Source: Acidobacteriota bacterium | GTDB lineage: Bacteria; Acidobacteriota; Vicinamibacteria; Vicinamibacterales; UBA2999 | Length of the DNA stretch: 34,213 nt | Direction of reading: 5' to 3' | Assembly: GCA_963169195.1 (NCBI GenBank) | Contig: CAUJDN010000134.1 | Coordinates: 1 to 34,213, forward strand | Program-made: the position numbers and the translations under genes | Part shown: positions 1 through 7,270 of the stretch, in pieces | How positions within the stretch are numbered: position 1 is the stretch's first letter | Layout of the letters: each line of letters begins with the position of its first letter | Notes under the pieces: model-generated | Database searches by the model: none | What the model was told of the DNA's origin: nothing | The model's input: the letters and a program-made list of their open reading frames with translations, nothing else

Positions 1-141
1 GGCGTGAACTGGTACGCCGCACCGCACGTGAAGGTGGTGGCCAACGCCGTCCACGAGGCGTTCGACGACGAGGCGCGCACGCCGCAGGCGGGGGAGACGA
101 CGTTCTGGTCGGGCGTGCTCCGGCTGCAGATCGTGTTCTGA
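1..141 (+). CDS. C-terminal end of an outer-membrane porin (phosphate-selective porin O/P-like), partial
   Basis: Frame 1 is open from the window edge to a TGA at 139-141, giving the last 46 residues of a protein. The segment starts GVNWYAAPHVKVVANAV and ends LRLQIVF. The pattern 'G-x-N-W-Y, polar turn, V-K-V-x-x-N' followed by a final amphipathic strand with a C-terminal Phe is typical of the last two beta strands of OprO/OprP-type porins. The terminal aromatic residue is the usual signal for barrel insertion by the BAM complex. A role in anion or phosphate uptake is only inferred. Other 16- or 18-strand porins end in a similar way, so the subfamily is uncertain. The gene is convergent with sucB and ends just before a hairpin. 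Confidence 0.65.
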   Translation, partial: GVNWYAAPHVKVVANAVHEAFDDEARTPQAGETTFWSGVLRLQIVF

Positions 142-143
142 CG

Positions 144-179
144 CGCGCGACCCTGCGGCCCGCGCGAACCGGTCGCGCG
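144..179. terminator. Inverted repeat between convergent porin and sucB genes
   Basis: A perfect 9-base inverted repeat, CGCGCGACC at 144-152 and GGTCGCGCG at 171-179, fills the 43-base gap between the two convergent stop codons. There is no T-tract on either side, so this is a hairpin that may end transcription in both directions rather than a classical intrinsic terminator. Confidence 0.45.
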
Positions 180-184
180 TCGCC

Positions 185-1411
185 TCACCCTTCGACGAGC
201 ATGAGGGCCGGGTCCTCGATGAGCTCCTTGATGCGCACGAGGAACTGCACCGCCTCGCGGCCGTCCACGATGCGGTGGTCGTAGCTGAGGGCGAGGTACA
301 TCATCGGACGGATGGCGACCTGGCCGTTCGCCGCGACGGGGCGGTCCGCGATCTTGTGCAGCCCCAGGATGCCCACCTGCGGCGGGTTCAGGATGGGCGT
401 GCTCATCAGCGAGCCGAACACGCCGCCGTTGGTGATGGTGAAGGTGCCGCCCCTCAGGTCCTCGAGGGTGAGCGTGCCGTCGTTCGCCCGCCTCGCGAAG
501 TCGCGGATGGCGTGCTCCACGCCGGCGAACGACATGGTGTCGGCGTCGCGCAGCACGGGCACGACGAGCCCGCCCTCGGCGCCGACGGCCATCCCGATGT
601 CGTAGTAGTGCTTGTAGACGACCTCGTCGCCCTGGATCTCGGCGTTGATGGCGGGGAACGCCCTGAGCGCGCTGATGGAAGCCCTCACGAAGAACGAGGC
701 GATGCCGAGCCCCACGCCGTGCTGCTTCTGGAACGCGTCCTTCCGCCGCGCGCGGAGGTCCATCACGGCGCTCATGTCCACCTCGTTGAAGGTGGTGAGC
801 ATGGCGGCGGTGCGCTGCGCCTCGACCAGTCGGCGCGCGATGGTGGCGCGTCGCTTCGACATCCGCTCCCGCGTCTCGGCGCGGGCGCCAGGCGCGGCGG
901 CGCGTGCGGGCGCCTGCGTCGCGGCCGTGGGGGCGTGCTCGCCTCGCCGTGTCGGCGCCCCGGGCGGGCGGAGCGCCGGGGCTTCAGGCCCGGCGACGGG
1001 CCGTGCCGCCCGCAGGACGTCGCCCTTGGTGACACGCGGGCCGCTGGCGGGGACCGCCTCGATGTTCACGGCGTGCGCCTTCGCGACGTTGCGCGCGGTC
1101 GGCGTGACGCGGACATCGTCGGGCACGGCGGGTGCGGGCGGGTGCGGGGGGGTGCGGGCGGGTACGGTGCCGGCGGCGGCCTCGTCCAGCACGCCGAGCA
1201 CCTCGCCCACCTTCACGTCCGCGCCCTCCTGGTGCGCGATGGAGGCGAGCACGCCCGCGCGATCGGCGCTCACCTCGAGGTCGATCTTCTCGGTCTCCAG
1301 TTCGACCAGCGGCTCACCGGCCGCCACGCGGTCGCCGACCGTCTTCAGCCACTTCGCCACACGGGCTTCGACCACCGACTCACCCAGCTCGGGCACCACG
1401 ATATTTGGCAT
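185..1411 (-). CDS. sucB: 2-oxoglutarate dehydrogenase E2, dihydrolipoyl succinyltransferase
   Basis: 408 residues, the usual length for SucB/OdhB. It transfers the succinyl group from E1 to CoA and forms the core of the 2-oxoglutarate dehydrogenase complex in the TCA cycle. Domains in order: one lipoyl domain (residues 1-76) with lipoyl-lysine K42 in ETEKIDLEV; a Pro/Ala-rich linker; a peripheral-subunit-binding domain around 100-135 ([21 protein letters not shown]); a second Ala/Pro linker; and a catalytic domain from about 180 to the end with the active-site motif DHRIVDG (H379, D383). It lies 48 bases downstream of sucA on the same strand, so the two are very likely co-transcribed. The purine-rich stretch CAGAGAG lies about 10 bases upstream of the ATG. 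Oddity: part of the first linker is encoded by a 10-base tandem repeat also found between genes (see 1131-1170). Confidence 0.93.
   Translation of the reverse strand: MPNIVVPELGESVVEARVAKWLKTVGDRVAAGEPLVELETEKIDLEVSADRAGVLASIAHQEGADVKVGEVLGVLDEAAAGTVPARTPPHPPAPAVPDDVRVTPTARNVAKAHAVNIEAVPASGPRVTKGDVLRAARPVAGPEAPALRPPGAPTRRGEHAPTAATQAPARAAAPGARAETRERMSKRRATIARRLVEAQRTAAMLTTFNEVDMSAVMDLRARRKDAFQKQHGVGLGIASFFVRASISALRAFPAINAEIQGDEVVYKHYYDIGMAVGAEGGLVVPVLRDADTMSFAGVEHAIRDFARRANDGTLTLEDLRGGTFTITNGGVFGSLMSTPILNPPQVGILGLHKIADRPVAANGQVAIRPMMYLALSYDHRIVDGREAVQFLVRIKELIEDPALMLVEG
1131..1170. repeat. Period-10 repeat inside sucB (unit GGTGCGGGCG)
   Basis: Three near-identical tandem decamers (GGTGCGGGCG, GGTGCGGGGG, GGTGCGGGCG) and a partial fourth lie in the sucB coding region. 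On the coding strand the unit reads as CGCCCGCACC and encodes the Pro/Ala-rich lipoyl-domain linker (TPPHPPAPA). The same decamer occurs at 14921-14950, 18509-18528 and 24821-24870. Confidence 0.8.
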
Positions 1412-1459
1412 CTCAGACTCTCTGGCTATTCGTCAGCGGCCAAGCCCGCCCCCATCCGT

Positions 1460-4285
1460 TCAAACCTTCTTCGACAGCACCCGGTCCACCTCGCCGACGT
1501 CCGCCTTCTGCTCGAACACCTGCGCGACGATCGCGCGCTGGTTGGCGGCGTGCCAGGTGGACGAGCCTTCGGACGGGCTCGAGTTGCGGACGCGCCCGAT
1601 GTAGCGGAGCGGCCAGCGGCCGTCGATGAGCGGCTCGAGCAGCGGGCGCACGAACTCCCAGGCCCCCATGTTCTCCGGCTCCTCCTGCACCCAGCAGATG
1701 TCGCGGAGCTTCGGGTAGCGATCCAGCACGGCCCGGATCTCGTCGGCCGGGAACGGGTAGAGCTGCTCCACGCGGGCGAGCGCGACGGCCCGGTTGTCCT
1801 TGCGCGCCTCGCTGGCGGCCAGGTCCACGTGAATCTTGCCGCTGCAGAGCACCAGGCGGCGCACGGTCGCGGGCTGCGTCGCCGACTCGTCGTCGATGAC
1901 GAGCTGGAAGCGTCCGGCGGCGAGCTCCGCGGGGGCGGAGGCCGTGGCCGGATGCCGCAGGAGGCTCTTGGGCGTCATCACGATGAGCGGCAGCGGGTCG
2001 GTCTCGAGCAGCCCGGCCTGCCGGCGCAGCAGGTGGAAGTACTGCGCCGCGGTCGTGCAGTTCGCGATGCGCATGTTCGTGTCGGCGGCGGCGTTCAGGA
2101 AGCGCTCGAGCCGCGCGCTCGAGTGATCCGGCCCCTGTCCTTCGTAGCCGTGCGGCAGCAGCAGCACCAGCGAGGGCGCCAGGCCCCACTTGGCGCGGCC
2201 CGAGGTGACGAACTCGTCGAGCACGACCTGCGCGCCGTTGATGAAGTCGCCGTACTGGCCCTCCCAGATCACCAGGCGATTCGGCTCCTGGATGTTGTAG
2301 CCGAATTCGAACCCGACGGTCGCGTTCTCGGTGAGCGGGCTGTTGTGGATCTCGAAAGCCGCGCGTGCGCTCGGGATGGACTGCAGCGGCACGTAATCAG
2401 CGCCCGTCAGGGCGTCGTGGTACACCGCGTGGCGGTGCGAGAACGTGCCGCGCTCCACGTCCTCTCCGGTGAGCCGGATGGCCACGCCGTCCTGCAGGAT
2501 GGAGGCGAAGGCCAGCTCCTCGGCCGTCGCCCAGTCGATGCTCCGCTCCCCGGGGTCGTCGAAGATGGTCTTGCGGCGCTCGCGGCCGCGCTCGAGCTTC
2601 CGGTGCACGGTGAAGCCCTCGGGCACCCGCGCCAGCTCCGCGTTGAGCGACGCGAGGCGATCCAGCGGCACCGCGGTCAGCGCCCGGCGGGCCGCGCCAC
2701 GGGGCGGGACCTCCGGCAGCGGCGCCACGAAGTCCTGCTCGGGCTTCAACGCGGCGTAGGCCTGCTCCATGGCGCCGAAGCGCTCCTGCACCATGGCCTC
2801 GGCCTCCGCGGCCGTCACCTGGCCGCTCTCCACGAGCCGCCGCGCGTACCGTTCGCGCACCGTCGGGTGCGCGGCCACGATCTGGTAGAGCCGCGGCTGG
2901 GTGAACGCCGGCTCGTCACCCTCGTTGTGGCCGTAGCGGCGATACCCCACGAGATCGATCAGGAAGTCGAGCCCGAAGCGGTCGCGGTACGCCCACGCCA
3001 GGCGCGCCGCCTCGATGCAGGCGACCGGATCGTCGGCGTTGACGTGCGCGATGGGAATCTTGTAGCCGCGCGCCATGCCGCTGGCGTAGCTGGTGCTGTA
3101 GGACTCCTGCGGCTCCGCGGTGAATCCCAGCTGGTTGTTCGCGATGACGTGGATGATGCCGCCGACGTCGTAGCCCTCCAGCCGCGCCATGTTCAGCGTC
3201 TCGGCCACGACACCCTGTCCCGGGAACGCCGAGTCGCCGTGGATGAGGATGGCGAGCACCTGCGCCTGGCGGAGGCGCGGCGGACCCGGCTGATCGACGT
3301 CGGTCGCCGCGGCGCGTGCCATGCCGGCCAGCACCGGATCCACGGCTTCGAGGTGGCTCGGGTTCGGCGGCATCGACACCACCAGTGTCTCGGGCATGTC
3401 GTCGCGCCGTTCGACGCGGGCGCCAGCGTGGTACTTCACGTCGCCCATCCACCCGAGGTCCTCCGCCCACGACCTGGGGAGCAGCGGATCCTTGAACTCC
3501 GCCAGGATCTGCGCGTACGGCTTCTGGAGGATGTGCGCCAGCACGTTCAGCCGGCCACGGTGGGCCATGGCAATCATCACGTGTGTCACGCCGCCGGCCG
3601 CCGCGTCGTGGATGATCTCGTCGAGGACCGGGATCATCATGTCGAGCCCTTCGATCGAGAACCGCGTCTTGCCCGGGAAGGTGCGGTGCAGGAAGCGCTC
3701 GAAGCTCTCGACCTGGGTGATCCGATCCAGCAGCTCGCCTCCGTCGATGGGATCGTGCGGGGGACGGAACTGCCCCGATTCCACCGCCCGGCGCAGCCAC
3801 TCGCGCTCCTCGGGCACGAACACCTGGTTGTAGTCGTGGCCCGTGCTGCCGCAGTAGATGGCGCGCAGCCGCTCGAAGGCGTCCCAGGCATGCGCCGCCC
3901 CGGCCGCCGCCGGCCCGCCGACGATGTCGGCCGGCAGCCGGCGGAGCGTCTCCTCCGTGAGTCCATGGGCCCGAGGGTCCAGGGACGGGTCGCCAATGGG
4001 CTGGGTGAACCCCAGCGGATCGGTGCGGGCGGCCAGGTGGCCGAAGCGCCGGACCGACTCGGCCAGCGTGAACGCCGCGATCCCGGCCTTGAGCGCCACC
4101 GCCCCGCCGGCCGTGACGGGCTCGCCGGCCGCAGGCTCCACCACGCCGTCCTCGACCGGCGGCGCCCACCGCGCAAACGCCTGGCGCGTCGCGTCGTCGA
4201 CCGACCCCGGGTCCTGCTGGTACCGTTCGTAGAGCTCCTGCACGTAGCCGGCATTGGCCCCGGTAAACTGGTCCCACGGGTTCAT
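1460..4285 (-). CDS. sucA: 2-oxoglutarate dehydrogenase E1 (thiamine diphosphate-dependent)
   Basis: 941 residues, close to the usual ~930-residue E1o. It decarboxylates 2-oxoglutarate and passes the succinyl group to the lipoyl arm of SucB. It starts with the family N-terminal segment (MNPWDQFTGANAGYVQELY) that contacts the complex core. The thiamine-diphosphate and active-site motifs are present: HRGRLNVLAH, GDSAFPGQGVV, IHVIANNQLGFT and YRRYGHNEGDEPAFTQP. The C-terminal transketolase half includes LLPHGYEGQGPDHSSARLER and WVQEEPENMGAW. No fused E2 or decarboxylase domain is seen. It is the first gene of the sucAB operon. A -10-like TAAGAT lies 9 bases before the ATG. An AGGAAGG also lies there but only 2 bases from the ATG, too close for a normal ribosome-binding site. 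Confidence 0.97.
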   Translation of the reverse strand: MNPWDQFTGANAGYVQELYERYQQDPGSVDDATRQAFARWAPPVEDGVVEPAAGEPVTAGGAVALKAGIAAFTLAESVRRFGHLAARTDPLGFTQPIGDPSLDPRAHGLTEETLRRLPADIVGGPAAAGAAHAWDAFERLRAIYCGSTGHDYNQVFVPEEREWLRRAVESGQFRPPHDPIDGGELLDRITQVESFERFLHRTFPGKTRFSIEGLDMMIPVLDEIIHDAAAGGVTHVMIAMAHRGRLNVLAHILQKPYAQILAEFKDPLLPRSWAEDLGWMGDVKYHAGARVERRDDMPETLVVSMPPNPSHLEAVDPVLAGMARAAATDVDQPGPPRLRQAQVLAILIHGDSAFPGQGVVAETLNMARLEGYDVGGIIHVIANNQLGFTAEPQESYSTSYASGMARGYKIPIAHVNADDPVACIEAARLAWAYRDRFGLDFLIDLVGYRRYGHNEGDEPAFTQPRLYQIVAAHPTVRERYARRLVESGQVTAAEAEAMVQERFGAMEQAYAALKPEQDFVAPLPEVPPRGAARRALTAVPLDRLASLNAELARVPEGFTVHRKLERGRERRKTIFDDPGERSIDWATAEELAFASILQDGVAIRLTGEDVERGTFSHRHAVYHDALTGADYVPLQSIPSARAAFEIHNSPLTENATVGFEFGYNIQEPNRLVIWEGQYGDFINGAQVVLDEFVTSGRAKWGLAPSLVLLLPHGYEGQGPDHSSARLERFLNAAADTNMRIANCTTAAQYFHLLRRQAGLLETDPLPLIVMTPKSLLRHPATASAPAELAAGRFQLVIDDESATQPATVRRLVLCSGKIHVDLAASEARKDNRAVALARVEQLYPFPADEIRAVLDRYPKLRDICWVQEEPENMGAWEFVRPLLEPLIDGRWPLRYIGRVRNSSPSEGSSTWHAANQRAIVAQVFEQKADVGEVDRVLSKKV

Positions 4286-4294
4286 AACCTTCCT

Positions 4295-4300
4295 ATCTTA
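4295..4300 (-). promoter_or_regulatory. Candidate -10 element (TAAGAT) for sucA
   Basis: TAAGAT on the minus strand ends 9 bases before the sucA ATG, so transcription would start at or next to the start codon. No good -35 is visible at the standard distance (GTGAAC at best). The -35 zone would coincide with that of the divergent gene at 4357. Confidence 0.4.
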
Positions 4301-4342
4301 GCGAAGGCCCGGACGCAGTTCACGACCCTGTCGGATACCATC

Positions 4343-4348
4343 CATAAT
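4343..4348 (+). promoter_or_regulatory. Candidate -10 element (CATAAT) for the 4357 gene
   Basis: CATAAT, one base from the TATAAT consensus, lies 8 bases before the ATG at 4357. A start site about 7 bases downstream of it would coincide with the start codon. The -35 region (TTCACG at 4319-4324) is weak. Confidence 0.45.
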
Positions 4349-4356
4349 CGACGCTC

Positions 4357-4791
4357 ATGCACCCACGACCCACCTACGACGACGCCAACCTCATCCTCCG
4401 GCTCTACGAGATGCGCCGCGACGAGCGCCTGCGGCAGGCCCGCGCCTGGTTCACCGCCAGGTGCAAGGGCGTGCAGACCTACGAGGAGCTGCTGAAGCTG
4501 GCCCCGGCCGGCACGGACGAGAACGCCTCGTACCGGATGGTGGTCACCTACTGGGACATGGTGGCCTCGTTCATCGTCACCGGCATCCTGCACAAGGAAC
4601 TGTTCTTCCAGTCCGGGCGGGAGCTGCTGCTGGTGTGGGAACGGATGCGCGACCTCCTGCCGTCGCTGCGCGAGGCCTACAAGGACCCGGGCTACCTGAA
4701 GAACCTCGAGACGGTGGGCACGGAGTTCGCGGCCCACATGAGCGCCCACGGCCCCGAGGCGTACGAGGCGTTCCTCGAACGCGTGAAGTGA
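4357..4791 (+). CDS. Conserved-looking small protein, function unknown
   Basis: 144 residues with no signal peptide or strong membrane segment. It is mostly predicted alpha-helical: an N-terminal charged helix (NLILRLYEMRRDERLRQAR), a middle segment with aromatic and charged residues (YRMVVTYWDMVASFIVTG) and a C-terminal helix ending in VK. The size and the W-D-M-V-A-S-F pattern recall the DUF4760 group of small helical proteins, but I cannot confirm this. It is divergent from sucA with a 71-base intergenic region and convergent with the outer-membrane gene at 4989. Codon usage matches its neighbours, which supports a real gene. It has no Shine-Dalgarno sequence and its -10 is close to the ATG. 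Confidence 0.75.
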   Translation: MHPRPTYDDANLILRLYEMRRDERLRQARAWFTARCKGVQTYEELLKLAPAGTDENASYRMVVTYWDMVASFIVTGILHKELFFQSGRELLLVWERMRDLLPSLREAYKDPGYLKNLETVGTEFAAHMSAHGPEAYEAFLERVK

Positions 4792-4797
4792 ACACCG

Positions 4798-4902
4798 AGG
4801 GGCCGCAGAAGCAGGCCGCAGATGGGCCGCAGATGACGCAGTAGCCGCAGATGGGACGCAGATGACGCAGACGGGGCAGTAGCCGCAGCTGGCTCAGATG
4901 GG
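4798..4902. repeat. Repeat cluster with GCAGATGACGCA/GCAGATGGG units
   Basis: The sequence after the 4357 gene is built from repeated words: GGCCGCAGATGGG, CGCAGATGACGCAG and GTAGCCGCAG, each two or more times. It belongs to the same word family as 4944-4970 but in opposite orientation. Confidence 0.8.
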
Positions 4903-4981
4903 TTACAGGTAGGCCTCCCAATCCGGCCGGAACTCCAGGCGACGCGTCATCTGCGTCATCTGCGTCATCTGCGGCCCATCT
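4820..4981. terminator. 22-base perfect inverted repeat between convergent genes
   Basis: Positions 4820-4841 and 4960-4981 are perfect reverse complements over 22 bases. The left arm begins AGATGGGCCGCAG and the right arm ends CTGCGGCCCATCT. The arms are 118 bases apart, within the 197-base gap between two convergent genes. A transcript from either side would contain a long stable stem, so it may mark or protect 3' ends. It is made from repeat units rather than a classical GC stem plus T-tract. Confidence 0.5.
4944..4970. repeat. Period-9 tandem repeat (GCGTCATCT x3)
   Basis: Three perfect tandem copies of GCGTCATCT followed by GCGGCCCATCT. On the minus strand the unit reads AGATGACGC. A related in-frame period-9 repeat lies in the E2 gene at 23042-23077. 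Confidence 0.85.
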
Positions 4982-4988
4982 AGGCTGG

Positions 4989-6269
4989 TCACCTGAGTCG
5001 GACCACGAAGGTCGCGTGCGCGTTCGGCCGGCCCCGTCCCTCGCGCCAGCCGATGTCCACGCCGAGGCTGAACACCGTGGCGTTGACGAACGCGCCGGCG
5101 CCGTAGCCCCAGGAGAAGGGCTGATCGGCCAGCGCGTCGCCGGCGGCGTAGGCCACGGCGCGGTCGGCGAAGAGCTTGATGCCGAAGCGCCCGATGCCGA
5201 GCGGCGGCGTGAGGGGCACGATGAGTTCGGTGGAGATGGCCACCATGTTGTCGCCGGCGAACTGCCCCACGCGGTAGCCGCGCAGCGAGGGGCCGCCGCC
5301 GACGAGCGCCTGCTCGAAGAGGGGCAGCGCCCGCGACGCGGCGACCGACTGCGCGCGCACGGCCAGCACGGCCTGGCGCACGAGGCCGACGTAGCCGCGC
5401 AGGTCCACGGTGACGCGGCGCGCCGATCGCGCGGTCCCCGGCGCCTCGCTCGCGCCGAACGATTCCGATCCGAACCCGAGACGCTCGATTCCCAGGGAGA
5501 TGAACGCGGCGTTTCTCGGCAGGGCCGGGTCCACGCGGGTGTCGATCGTCACGTCGGCGCCGACCGTGGTGAGCCGGTCGTCGATGGCGCCGAAGGACAC
5601 GTCCGAGAGGCGAGTGCCGGCGCCGGCGCGAAGCCAGGGGAGCGGTGCGCTCTCGACGCGCGCCCAGATCGTCCGGCGCACGTCGCCCAGCTCGACGTGC
5701 GGGTTCTCGCGGCGGACGATGCCCCCGCCGCCCACCACCCTCGCCAGCGCGCGTCCCGTGAAGCTTCGCTCCAGCTCCACCTGCGCCTGGCGCTCGCCAC
5801 CCCACGTGAGCGGGACCGAGATGCGGCTCCGCGGGCCGAGGCGGTCCACGAAGCTCACGCGCGCGCCGTAGGTGAACCCGTAGCCTTCGCGGTACTCGAC
5901 GACGGGGAGCCACATGCCGCTGGCGGTGAGCCGCTTCATGGGCCCTGGCGTGAGGTCGTCCTCGGAGACGCCGGCCCGCTCGTCGACGACAATCACGAGC
6001 AGCACGCGCGCGGGATCGTCGATGGACAGGTACCGCTTGCGGACCTCCACGCCGGCGAAACGGCCGCTCTGCCGCAGGCGCTCGGCCACGGCGGTCATCA
6101 GCGCGTCGGTCGGCGGCTGGCCTGCCACGTCACCGACGATGGCCAGCACGTCGCCGGTCGGTGTCGTGTGATTGCCGTGGATCAGCACCGACTCGATGCG
6201 CGCGGCCTGCGCCGGCAGGGGAGGCGCCACCATCGCCTGCGCCGCGAGCACGAGGGCCAGGACGATCAT
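4989..6269 (-). CDS. Outer-membrane beta-barrel protein with one POTRA domain (BamA/TamA superfamily)
   Basis: 426 residues from the ATG at 6269. A signal peptide (MIVLALVLAAQAMVAPPLPAQA) is followed by a single POTRA-like domain (about residues 22-100: IESVLIHGNHTTPTGDVLAIV, then a helix and the strand FAGVEVRKRYL). A barrel domain runs to the C-terminus. The barrel has the superfamily loop-6 motif SLRGYRVGQFAGDN (RGY) and ends in VVRLR, a strand pattern consistent with an outer-membrane barrel. It is much shorter than BamA (five POTRAs), so it is closer to the single-POTRA D15/patatin-associated group. Its ATG overlaps the stop of the upstream exported protein by 4 bases (ATGA), so translation is probably coupled. 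Substrate unknown; a role in inserting or secreting a partner protein is possible. An upstream in-frame start at 6389 would lie inside the preceding gene and remove the signal peptide, so it was not used. Confidence 0.85.
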   Translation of the reverse strand: MIVLALVLAAQAMVAPPLPAQAARIESVLIHGNHTTPTGDVLAIVGDVAGQPPTDALMTAVAERLRQSGRFAGVEVRKRYLSIDDPARVLLVIVVDERAGVSEDDLTPGPMKRLTASGMWLPVVEYREGYGFTYGARVSFVDRLGPRSRISVPLTWGGERQAQVELERSFTGRALARVVGGGGIVRRENPHVELGDVRRTIWARVESAPLPWLRAGAGTRLSDVSFGAIDDRLTTVGADVTIDTRVDPALPRNAAFISLGIERLGFGSESFGASEAPGTARSARRVTVDLRGYVGLVRQAVLAVRAQSVAASRALPLFEQALVGGGPSLRGYRVGQFAGDNMVAISTELIVPLTPPLGIGRFGIKLFADRAVAYAAGDALADQPFSWGYGAGAFVNATVFSLGVDIGWREGRGRPNAHATFVVRLR

Positions 6270-7177
6270 CGGATCCTGTAGGTGACGTCGGCCTGCCGGT
6301 AGTCGTGGTACTCGACGCGGTAGCGCGCGTCGATCGCCCCGATGGCCATCATCATCCGGAACTGCATGTCGATGTCCCGCGGCAGCCACACGCCGGGAAA
6401 CGGCTGGCCCATCCGCATGGTCGCCTTGACGTCGTCCACCCGGGCCATGGAGCGGCCCGGCAGGAAGTCCATGTCGATGTCGTCGAAGGTGTACTGAAGG
6501 ATCTGGTGCCGCTCCGCATCGACCCAGAGCGTGACCAGCGACACCTTGTTCATCTTCTCCTCGACCTCGGCGTCGCGGTCGCGCACGCGCCGGTTGGGCC
6601 GCGTGCGGCCCTCGGTGAAGAGGGCCGTGGGGTAGTACTCGATGCGCAGCACGGGGCGGCCGTCGATCTGCTCGCGCCCGACCAGCGCGTAGTGATTGGG
6701 TTCGAACGTGAAACGCAGAAAGTAGGCGTAGGAGACGAACGCAGGCTCGAACGCAGATGGCCCAGGGGCCGCAGAGGGCGCGGGGGCCGCCGCCGACTCC
6801 GCCGAGGCGGTCTCCGCCTCACGGGCCCGTCGGCGCTCGGCGCGGCGTTGCTCGCGGTGCAGCCACTCGGCTTCGGCCCTGCGGCGGTCGGCCTCGGTGA
6901 GCGTCACGCCGTCGGCCCGCAGCGGGCTGCGGATGAACACGCCGTCCCGCATGAACCAGGTGTAGTCACGCCGGAATCCGTAGAGGCGGACGCCGCCGGG
7001 GCCGGTCAGGGTGAACGACTCGCGCTCGTCCAGCACGTATTGCTGCAGCTTCTTCCAGTTCTCGTCGCGGCGCGCCAGGACGCGCGCCATCAACTGGTCC
7101 AGATCGGTAGCCTGGGAGGCGGGCCGGGCCGTGGCGAGGATGGCCACTCCCAGCAGCGCCGCGAGGGCGGTACGCAT
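6266..7177 (-). CDS. Exported LolA-like protein of unknown function
   Basis: 303 residues. It begins with a signal peptide (MRTALAALLGVAILATARPASQA). The mature part alternates strand-rich segments (YVLDERESFTLTGPGG, LRIEYYPTALF, VSLVTLWVDAERHQILQYTF, VEYHDYRQADVTYRI) in the style of the LolA/LolB and outer-membrane lipoprotein-sorting fold. An Ala/Pro/Arg-rich charged insert lies at about residues 110-145. The fold assignment is my inference from the strand pattern and the phrase LWVDAERHQILQ. It is translationally coupled to the downstream barrel gene, which supports a shared job at the outer membrane. The insert is encoded by DNA with the same GCAGATGGCCC and GGGGCCGCAGAGG words as the intergenic repeats (6752-6790). 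Confidence 0.7.
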   Translation of the reverse strand: MRTALAALLGVAILATARPASQATDLDQLMARVLARRDENWKKLQQYVLDERESFTLTGPGGVRLYGFRRDYTWFMRDGVFIRSPLRADGVTLTEADRRRAEAEWLHREQRRAERRRAREAETASAESAAAPAPSAAPGPSAFEPAFVSYAYFLRFTFEPNHYALVGREQIDGRPVLRIEYYPTALFTEGRTRPNRRVRDRDAEVEEKMNKVSLVTLWVDAERHQILQYTFDDIDMDFLPGRSMARVDDVKATMRMGQPFPGVWLPRDIDMQFRMMMAIGAIDARYRVEYHDYRQADVTYRIR

Positions 7178-7270
7178 GGCGACGAGGACTCAGACGAGTG
7201 CGCCCCCCGGCGGGTTCCGCCGCTGCCGCAGATGACCCGACCGCGGGCGGGAACGAGTGTGACCGGCGGC

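Noticed and set aside
275..4495. 1406-codon plus-strand open frame opposite sucB and sucA
   Set aside because: It is antisense to two clear enzymes. The protein is Arg/His/Gly-rich with no domain pattern, as expected for a shadow frame in GC-rich DNA.
4903..4968. Mini-ORF on the minus strand with MTQMTQMT start and a short tail ending EAYL
   Set aside because: About 20 codons, made by the period-9 repeat and the following intergenic DNA, with no ribosome-binding site; not supportable as a gene.
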